Shown here one piece after another: positions 57,625 to 64,000 of a DNA stretch of 64,000 bases. The DNA is from Nitrosomonas aestuarii (GTDB taxonomy: Bacteria > Pseudomonadota > Gammaproteobacteria > Burkholderiales > Nitrosomonadaceae). A model generated the notes under the pieces. The model was given only the letters and a program-made list of their open reading frames with translations. It was not told the origin of the DNA and ran no database searches. The stretch spans positions 124,001 through 188,000 of the forward strand of contig NZ_QAAE01000006.1 in assembly GCF_003046585.1 (NCBI RefSeq), written 5' to 3'. The stretch's first letter is position 1, and each line of letters opens with the position of its first letter. The position numbers and the translations under genes are program-made.

Positions 57625-59109
57625 TTACAACTTGCTGTTACCAACATGCTCTAGCAAATTTTCAACGCTTGCATGCATTACCTCTGTCAGTGGAAAGGGG
57701 TAAACACCTAGCCATAACACCGCTATCGCCAGAATGGCAAGCAATACGAATTCGCGCTTGGAGATATCGTGCAACCCCTCAACCGCCGGAGTGGCTACTG
57801 CCCCAAATATGACACGTTTATACATCCATAAGGTATAAGCTGCCCCAAAAATAAGTGTTGTTGCAGCTAAAAATGCATACCAGAAATTAACTTTTACTGC
57901 CCCCATTATTACCATGAATTCGCCGACAAAACCACTAGTGCCGGGTAAGCCAGCATTCGCCATCGCAAATAACATAAAGAATGCTGCAAAAATAGGCATT
58001 TTATTAACGACACCACCATAATCTGCTATTTGTCGTGAATGAAGCCTGTCGTATAACACACCAACGCACAGAAACATGGCACCGGATATAAAACCGTGGG
58101 AAATCATTTGCACCATGGCACCCTCAATGCCATAGGCGTTAAACAGGAAAAACCCGAGGGTTACAAAACCCATATGCGCTACCGATGAATATGCAATCAG
58201 TTTCTTCATATCAGTTTGCATTAACGCGATGAGTCCAATATACACCACCGCAATCAGCGACAGTACTATCATCATTTCCGCCAGGTAATGGCTAGCATCA
58301 GGTGTTATAGGTAATGAGAATCTCAGAAAACCATATCCACCAAGCTTAAGCATAATTGCAGCCAAAACGACCGAACCGCCTGTAGGTGCTTCCACATGAG
58401 CATCTGGCAACCAGGTGTGCACTGGCCACATGGGAACCTTCACGGCAAAAGCAAGCAGGAAGGCAATAAATATTAAGACCTGCGATTTAAACGGTATAGG
58501 TTGTTGATGATAATCCTCAATGGAAAAACTGCCGCCTGAAGACTGATAAAGATAAATAAAGGCAATCAGCATCAGCAAAGACCCTAGTAGGGTATAGAGG
58601 AAAAATTTTATAGCTGCATATACTCTATTCGGACCACCCCAAATACCGATAATCAAAAACATCGGAATTAGGGATGCCTCCCAGAATACGTAAAAAAGCA
58701 CAGCATCGAGCGATGCGAAAACGCCATTAACTATACCAGACATCAACAAAAATGCGCCCATGTATTGGGAAACACGGGTTTGAATTACTTGCCAACCTGC
58801 AATTACAACCAATGGCGTTGTGAAGCAATTCAACAAAATCAATGGCATAGAGATACCATCTACGCCGATGTGATAATTGACGTTAAAACGCTGAAACCAA
58901 GTACGATTCTCCACAAACTGCATCGCACTTGTTGCGGCATCAAACTCTGTATACAAAGGTATCGCTACCAAAAAACCCATTATTGATCCTGCGAACGCAA
59001 TCCAGCGTGCTAGCTGTGCGTTGCGATCACCCCCGGTAGCTAATACTGCTATACCAACCAGAATTGGCAACCAAATAATCAAACTTAAGAGTGGGAAACC
59101 AAACAACAT
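57625..59109 (-). CDS. nuoM: NADH-quinone oxidoreductase subunit M
   Basis: Antiporter-like subunit of 494 residues with the key Lys/His motifs FYVFWEASLIPMFLIIGIWG (Glu), AVKVPMWPVHTWLPDAHVEAPTGGSVVLA and QTDMKKLIAYSSVAHMGFV. Fourteen helices expected. It forms the outer part of the membrane arm. Upstream nuoL is 78 bases away. Normal length. Confidence 0.97.
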   Translation of the reverse strand: MLFGFPLLSLIIWLPILVGIAVLATGGDRNAQLARWIAFAGSIMGFLVAIPLYTEFDAATSAMQFVENRTWFQRFNVNYHIGVDGISMPLILLNCFTTPLVVIAGWQVIQTRVSQYMGAFLLMSGIVNGVFASLDAVLFYVFWEASLIPMFLIIGIWGGPNRVYAAIKFFLYTLLGSLLMLIAFIYLYQSSGGSFSIEDYHQQPIPFKSQVLIFIAFLLAFAVKVPMWPVHTWLPDAHVEAPTGGSVVLAAIMLKLGGYGFLRFSLPITPDASHYLAEMMIVLSLIAVVYIGLIALMQTDMKKLIAYSSVAHMGFVTLGFFLFNAYGIEGAMVQMISHGFISGAMFLCVGVLYDRLHSRQIADYGGVVNKMPIFAAFFMLFAMANAGLPGTSGFVGEFMVIMGAVKVNFWYAFLAATTLIFGAAYTLWMYKRVIFGAVATPAVEGLHDISKREFVLLAILAIAVLWLGVYPFPLTEVMHASVENLLEHVGNSKL

Positions 59110-59187
59110 GTTTATTCCGTTTTAATTGTTAGTGTTTATTAGTTCCAAGTATCAGAAGAGATTCGCTGTGTTACTAAGCATAAATAC

Positions 59188-61128
59188 TTAATACAGCCAC
59201 AGGGTCAGGATTGCAAAGATACCGACTATCATAGTGAATGCATAGTGGTAGATATAACCGGTCTGGAAACGTTTAACCAATGTTGCAGTCCATGCAACCA
59301 GTTTGGCTGAGCCATTCACCATAATACCGTCTATAATTTTAGTATCACCAAACTTCCACAACACGGTACCTAGCGCACGTGTACCGCCTGCAAATAACCA
59401 TGAATATAATTCATCTATGTAGTATTTCCGATCCAGTAAAGTATAAATGGGCCCGCTGACCGCTTTTATCTTACCCGGAATATCCGTTCTAACCGTATAC
59501 AAATACCAAGCTGTAAATATACCCCCAACAGACAACCAGAACGGGGCGGTAGATAGAGCATGAACCATCATGCCGCCAATGCCAGTAAACTCTGCACCGA
59601 GTTTTTCTATTGCATCATGCTCAGGGAGCACGTAAATCACGTTATTAAAATAATCACCAAAAACTATCGGACCGATAAACCAGCCAGCAGCGACCGTTGG
59701 TATCGCCAATATCACCAGCGGTAGCGTAACGACCCAGGGCGATTCATGCAAATGTTCTTTTGTATGCTCATCCATACGTGGCTGCCCATGAAATGTCATA
59801 AATAGCAACCTGAATGTATAGAGTGCAGTAACAAACACCGTCGCCAAAACACAGAAATAAGCAAAGCCAACACCAGGTATATCTGCAAATCCTACTGCCT
59901 CAATGATGGCGTCTTTTGAGAAAAAACCTGAAAATCCTGGTACCCCTGCACTCGCTAACGCTGCTATAAACATAGTCCAGTATGTAACGGGCATATATTT
60001 CTTCAGGCCACCCATTTTTTCCATATTTTGTTCATGATGCATCGCAATAATGACAGAACCTGCACCCAGGAATAACACTGCCTTAAAGAATGCATGCGTC
60101 ATTAAATGAAAGATTGCCGCAGAGTAAGCTGATGCGCCGAGGGCAACAGTCATATACCCCAGTTGCGACAGCGTCGAATAAGCTACTACCCGCTTGATAT
60201 CATTTTGCACAACGGCCACTAACGCCATAAATAGTGTCGTTATACCTCCGACTACAAGTATGGTTGAAAGTGCCACATCGGAAAGTTCGAACAACGGCGA
60301 CATACGCGCAACCATAAATATTCCCGCAGTGACCATTGTAGCCGCATGAATCAGGGCAGAAATAGGTGTTGGCCCTTCCATCGAATCAGGTAACCAGACA
60401 TGTAGTGGAAACTGAGCAGATTTCCCCATTGCTCCGATAAAGAGCAATATGCAAATAACAGTAATAACTAGCCACGATGCTCCAGGTACCACTTCGATGG
60501 TCTCTGCCACAACATCGGGAGCTTGTTCGAATACGGTAGCATAATCCAAAGAACCAAAATACATCAGTACCAAGGCTATGCCCAGCAGAAATCCAAAGTC
60601 ACCTACTCTATTGACCAGAAATGCTTTAAGATTGGCATAGATTGCTGTTGGCCGAGTATACCAAAAACCAATCAACAAATAAGACACCAGTCCCACCGCT
60701 TCCCACCCAAAAAACAATTGGAGGAAGTTATTCGACATGACCAGCATCATCATTGAAAACGTAAATAAAGAAATATAGCTAAAAAACCGTTGGTAGCCAG
60801 GATCGCCATGCATGTAACCGATGGTATAGATGTGCACCATCAACGACACCAGACTGACAACAACCATCATAGTGGCAGACAATTGGTCAATGAGAAATCC
60901 TATTTCAAAACGCGTGTCCCCGGTCACTAACCAAGTGTATACAGTACCGTTATATACATTCCCTTCTAAAACATCCAGAAAAATAATAAGGGATGCTATT
61001 AAGGAGACAAAGACCAGAGAAATAGTCACACGATGACTCCAAATCGTGCCAATGTAGCGGCCAAATAATCCGGCTGCAAGAGCCCCTATTAGCGGAGCTA
61101 TTGGTACCAGCAAATAAAGTGTTTGCAT
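59188..61128 (-). CDS. nuoL: NADH-quinone oxidoreductase subunit L
   Basis: Largest antiporter-like subunit, 646 residues, with the long C-terminal lateral helix expected about 520-620 along the membrane arm. Motifs: FFGWEAVGLVSYLLIGFWYTRPTA (Glu), GKSAQFPLHVWLPDSMEGPTPISALIHAATMV and QNDIKRVVAYSTLSQLGYM. Proton pumping at the tip of the arm. It follows nuoK by 61 bases. Confidence 0.97.
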   Translation of the reverse strand: MQTLYLLVPIAPLIGALAAGLFGRYIGTIWSHRVTISLVFVSLIASLIIFLDVLEGNVYNGTVYTWLVTGDTRFEIGFLIDQLSATMMVVVSLVSLMVHIYTIGYMHGDPGYQRFFSYISLFTFSMMMLVMSNNFLQLFFGWEAVGLVSYLLIGFWYTRPTAIYANLKAFLVNRVGDFGFLLGIALVLMYFGSLDYATVFEQAPDVVAETIEVVPGASWLVITVICILLFIGAMGKSAQFPLHVWLPDSMEGPTPISALIHAATMVTAGIFMVARMSPLFELSDVALSTILVVGGITTLFMALVAVVQNDIKRVVAYSTLSQLGYMTVALGASAYSAAIFHLMTHAFFKAVLFLGAGSVIIAMHHEQNMEKMGGLKKYMPVTYWTMFIAALASAGVPGFSGFFSKDAIIEAVGFADIPGVGFAYFCVLATVFVTALYTFRLLFMTFHGQPRMDEHTKEHLHESPWVVTLPLVILAIPTVAAGWFIGPIVFGDYFNNVIYVLPEHDAIEKLGAEFTGIGGMMVHALSTAPFWLSVGGIFTAWYLYTVRTDIPGKIKAVSGPIYTLLDRKYYIDELYSWLFAGGTRALGTVLWKFGDTKIIDGIMVNGSAKLVAWTATLVKRFQTGYIYHYAFTMIVGIFAILTLWLY

Positions 61129-61189
61129 CTCAATCTACTTTTTTATGTGTCAGTTATATATCTTTTTATTCAAATATGAATTGAAGTTA

Positions 61190-61495
61190 CTAGCCTTTTA
61201 ATTGATCCAGATCATCCACATTAATTGTACGTAAATTTCGGAATAAAACGACCAGTATTGCCAAACCTATTGCTGCTTCAGCTGCAGCTACGGTCAGAAT
61301 GAAAAATACAAATATCTGCCCTGAAATATCCTGCAGATAATGTGAAAATGCTACGAAATTCATATTTACTGCCAACAACATCAGCTCAATCGACATCAGA
61401 ATGATAATGACATTTTTTCTGTTGAGAAAAATACCCACAATGCCAATAGCAAATAATATTGCACCAAGCACTAGATAATGAGATAACGATACCAA
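61190..61495 (-). CDS. nuoK: NADH-quinone oxidoreductase subunit K
   Basis: Three-helix subunit of 101 residues. The two conserved membrane glutamates are Glu37 ([14 protein letters not shown]) and Glu73 ([10 protein letters not shown]), both required for proton transfer in the E. coli enzyme. Follows nuoJ by 55 bases. Confidence 0.97.
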   Translation of the reverse strand: MVSLSHYLVLGAILFAIGIVGIFLNRKNVIIILMSIELMLLAVNMNFVAFSHYLQDISGQIFVFFILTVAAAEAAIGLAILVVLFRNLRTINVDDLDQLKG

Positions 61496-61550
61496 GCTAA
61501 CTACCTCTTTTTTTATTATTCAAGATTGTGATCAGTATTAACACAGATAT

Positions 61551-62156
61551 TTAATTCTTTTTATCTGCTGGCATTGAAATTATTCGTAGGCGATCTTTTT
61601 TGTTAACACTGACTTGCTTAGCAACATCAAGCGTTTTCTTGTCTTCACGATGACGCAGTGTCAACGCAATGGCTGCTACCATTGCGACCAACAAAAGCAC
61701 CGCCGCCAACTCAAACGCATAAACATATTCTGTGTACAGCAAGCGCCCCAATTCCTTAGTGTTACTGTAGTCAGCCGCTTTAGGTTCAGGTGCAGGCATT
61801 TCTTCCAGACTAAAATGTTGCCCAAGCATAATCATGGCGATTTCTACAACCATTACTAGTGCTACCAGTCCACCCAAAGGGAACCATTTCCAGAAACCTT
61901 CCCGCAGTTTCTCCAGATTGATATCCAGCATCATCACGACAAACAGGAACAACACCATCACAGCACCAACGTATACAAGAACCAATGTAATAGCTAAAAA
62001 TTCAGCTTCCAGCAATAACCATAAGCCCGCACATGTAACAAAAGCTAAAACAAGTAACAAAGCAGAATAAACTGGATTACGCACGGTAATCACACCTAGC
62101 GCCGATGCAATCAGTACTGTCGAAAAAAAATAAAAAATTATATCCTGAAAATTCAT
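61551..62156 (-). CDS. nuoJ: NADH-quinone oxidoreductase subunit J
   Basis: Five-helix subunit of 201 residues: NPVYSALLLVLAFVTCAGLWLLLEAEFLAITLVLVYVGAVMVLFLFVVMML is the conserved helical core with the pi-bulge region, and EYVYAFELAAVLLLVAMVAAIAL the last helix. The charged C-terminal tail (RHREDKKTLDVAKQV...) is longer than in E. coli. Follows nuoI by 19 bases. Confidence 0.96.
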   Translation of the reverse strand: MNFQDIIFYFFSTVLIASALGVITVRNPVYSALLLVLAFVTCAGLWLLLEAEFLAITLVLVYVGAVMVLFLFVVMMLDINLEKLREGFWKWFPLGGLVALVMVVEIAMIMLGQHFSLEEMPAPEPKAADYSNTKELGRLLYTEYVYAFELAAVLLLVAMVAAIALTLRHREDKKTLDVAKQVSVNKKDRLRIISMPADKKN

Positions 62157-62175
62157 TCGTATTTACCGACTTATA

Positions 62176-62664
62176 TCAACGATAATGTGCATCCGCTTCT
62201 CTGTCCTTGGCAATCTGCTCCTCATACCGATCACCAATCGCCAGCAGCATTTCTTTGGTGTAAATCAAATCACCTCTTTTTTCGCCATGATATTCAAGTA
62301 TGCGAGTCTCAACAATCGAATCAACTGGACAGGATTCTTCGCAAAAACCGCAAAAAATGCATTTACTGAGGTCTATATCATAGCGGGTTGTTCGACGCGT
62401 ACCATCTTCCCGTTGTTCTGAATCAATCGTAATAGCCATTGCTGGACACACTGCCTCACACAGTTTACATGCAATACATCGCTCCTCTCCGTTAGGATAG
62501 CGTCTTAATGCGTGTAACCCACGAAAACGCGGTGACTGCGGCGTTTTCTCTTCAGGATAATGCACAGTTATTTTGGGCTTAAACATATAGCGCCCGGTAA
62601 CCATCATTCCTTTCCACAATTCCAGCAACAAAAAGGTGCTAAAAAACTTTTTGATTCGATTCAT
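62176..62664 (-). CDS. nuoI: NADH-quinone oxidoreductase subunit I
   Basis: Peripheral 8Fe-ferredoxin subunit of 162 residues carrying clusters N6a and N6b: [11 protein letters not shown] (Cys63, 66, 69, 73) and [11 protein letters not shown] (Cys102, 105, 108, 112). It passes electrons from NuoG to NuoB. GAGGG stands before the ATG. It follows nuoH by 15 bases. Confidence 0.98.
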   Translation of the reverse strand: MNRIKKFFSTFLLLELWKGMMVTGRYMFKPKITVHYPEEKTPQSPRFRGLHALRRYPNGEERCIACKLCEAVCPAMAITIDSEQREDGTRRTTRYDIDLSKCIFCGFCEESCPVDSIVETRILEYHGEKRGDLIYTKEMLLAIGDRYEEQIAKDREADAHYR

Positions 62665-62679
62665 AACAAACCCTCTTTT

Positions 62680-63777
62680 TTAGAACCAGAGATTCAACGG
62701 AAATCCCTCGCGTACGGTTTGGGGTAGTTGCATCACTAAACCCAATACAACTATCCATACTAATGTGATAGGAATAAATACCTTCCACCCCAACCTCATA
62801 ATCTGATCATAACGATATCTAGGGAATGTTGCGCGAAACCAGAGAAAGAAAAATAGCAAAAAAGCTATTTTTAACAATAACCATATAAACCCTGGAATCA
62901 TGTTTAAAGGCGCAATATCCAGAGGCGGCAACCACCCCCCCAGAAACATGAGCGCTGTCAGAGTTGCCACCAATATCATATTGGCATATTCCGCAAGGAA
63001 AAATACGGTAAATGCCATTCCCGAATAATCTACATGAAAACCAGCCACAATTTCAGACTCGCCCTCGGCCACATCAAATGGTGCACGATTCGTTTCGGCC
63101 ACACCTGATATAAAATACACCAGAAACATGGGAAACAACGGTATCAGATACCAGTGCAACATACTGCCTCCCTGTTGACCATTTACAATATCCCCCAAAT
63201 TCAGGCTTTGTGACATCATGAGTACACATACCAAGGCAAAGCCCATGGCAAGTTCGTATGATACGACCTGCGCTGCAGATCGCATGGCGCCTAAAAATGC
63301 ATATTTAGAATTTGATGCCCAGCCTGCAATAATTACGCCATAAATGCCCATCGATGTCATTGCCAGTATATAAAGTAATCCCGCATTAATATCTGCCAGC
63401 ACCATTTCGGCGGAAAACGGTACTACAGCCCATGCTGCTAACGCGGGCATGATGGTCAGTATAGGCGCCAGTATAAAGAGAAATTTATTTGCCCCAGTCG
63501 GAATAACAATTTCTTTCATTAAAGCCTTTACTGCATCTGCAATCGGCTGTCCCCAGCCACGCAACCAAGGTATGCCAAAAAATGTCACGCGATTGGGCCC
63601 GACGCGTATTTGCATGTAGGCAATAATTTTGCGTTCTGCAAACGTAAGGTAGGCAACGCCAAGCAGCAATGGAACAATAATGGTAAAAATAAATGTCATA
63701 TTTGTCGCAAGTGTGAACAACATGGCACCCCATTCAACGCCAAACAACTGTTCAAACTGCTGTTGCATAAATTCCAT
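62680..63777 (-). CDS. nuoH: NADH-quinone oxidoreductase subunit H
   Basis: Eight-helix subunit of 365 residues forming the quinone chamber with NuoB/D. Conserved loops: [46 protein letters not shown] and [26 protein letters not shown] with its acidic residues. Follows nuoG by 19 bases. Confidence 0.97.
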   Translation of the reverse strand: MEFMQQQFEQLFGVEWGAMLFTLATNMTFIFTIIVPLLLGVAYLTFAERKIIAYMQIRVGPNRVTFFGIPWLRGWGQPIADAVKALMKEIVIPTGANKFLFILAPILTIMPALAAWAVVPFSAEMVLADINAGLLYILAMTSMGIYGVIIAGWASNSKYAFLGAMRSAAQVVSYELAMGFALVCVLMMSQSLNLGDIVNGQQGGSMLHWYLIPLFPMFLVYFISGVAETNRAPFDVAEGESEIVAGFHVDYSGMAFTVFFLAEYANMILVATLTALMFLGGWLPPLDIAPLNMIPGFIWLLLKIAFLLFFFLWFRATFPRYRYDQIMRLGWKVFIPITLVWIVVLGLVMQLPQTVREGFPLNLWF

Positions 63778-63796
63778 TAGATCGCGTTCCTTCCCA

Positions 63797-64000
63797 TTAC
63801 ACTTTTTCTACCGATATTTCCCCGAACATCGCGCCTAGCTTGAACGTTTTGGGATGGGCGCAAGGTAACCGCACGCAATTGGCTGGTAATTTCTCATCAC
63901 AAACTGCCTGCAGCTGTATAGCTTCATTTCCTTGCTTGATACTTATCTGATCTCCAGTACTGATTCCTAAAGTTTCCATCAATGCAGATGACAACTGAGC
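63797..64000 (-). CDS. nuoG: NADH-quinone oxidoreductase subunit G, 3' end only
   Basis: The last 67 codons of the large iron-sulfur subunit, frame open to the right edge. [13 protein letters not shown] and [21 protein letters not shown] fit the C-terminal molybdopterin-binding-like fold of NuoG. Position upstream of nuoH supports the call. The start lies outside the window. Confidence 0.85.
   Translation of the reverse strand, partial: AQLSSALMETLGISTGDQISIKQGNEAIQLQAVCDEKLPANCVRLPCAHPKTFKLGAMFGEISVEKV

Overview
The window looks like a chromosomal segment of a betaproteobacterium, most probably an ammonia oxidiser of the Nitrosomonas group. This is inferred from the combination of a PEP-CTERM protein with a sigma-54 promoter, hopanoid genes (hpnA, shc, hpnG), AcnA-type aconitase, the 14-gene-type NADH dehydrogenase operon, divergent xseA/exbB, and moderate to low GC. 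No ammonia-oxidation or 16S gene is present, so the genus is not proven.

Layout. 1-4172: signalling operon (hybrid-free PAS histidine kinase, small receiver, REC-PAS-PAS-GGDEF-EAL protein). 4411-4802: tRNA-Pro, tRNA-Arg, tRNA-His behind a good sigma-70 promoter. 4803-7360: mostly gene-free DNA around one PEP-CTERM gene with a perfect -24/-12 box. 7372-16927: a secreted retropepsin-like protein, a 966-residue fusion of a transglutaminase-like domain to an M20 amidohydrolase, acnA, a glutaredoxin-MauE fusion and selO. 17014-24113: GMC oxidoreductase/hydrolase fusion, secreted cyclophilin, PhoD-like phosphatase and an unknown partner. 24198-32457: frameshifted lysR, pirin, DoxX, lipoprotein aminopeptidase, lipid kinase, phosphoesterase, AsmA and BON proteins. 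32896-40239: proA, lipoyl-LpdA and an operon of retropepsin-like lipoprotein, 7TM-transglutaminase and ATP-grasp ligase. 40254-45081 (minus): hopanoid operon hpnA-mlaA-shc-hpnG. 45470-49436: exbB without exbD, xseA, a DUF423 gene and an RlmL-like methyltransferase. 49490-53726: a transposon graveyard with an intact IS21-family element inserted into an IS3-type orfA, next to a PAS/cysteine-cluster gene. 54013-64000 (minus): htpG with a sigma-32 promoter, then nuoN-M-L-K-J-I-H and the 3' end of nuoG.

Functional themes: envelope and membrane lipid biology recurs (hopanoids, MlaA, AsmA, BON, lipid kinase, 7TM-transglutaminase cluster), together with redox/energy metabolism (Nuo, AcnA, LpdA, Grx-MauE, SelO). 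The least explained items are the 966-residue fusion, the 7TM-transglutaminase/ATP-grasp/retropepsin cluster with its stand-alone paralogue, and the PhoD-like/unknown pair. No CRISPR array, prophage or classical defence system was seen.
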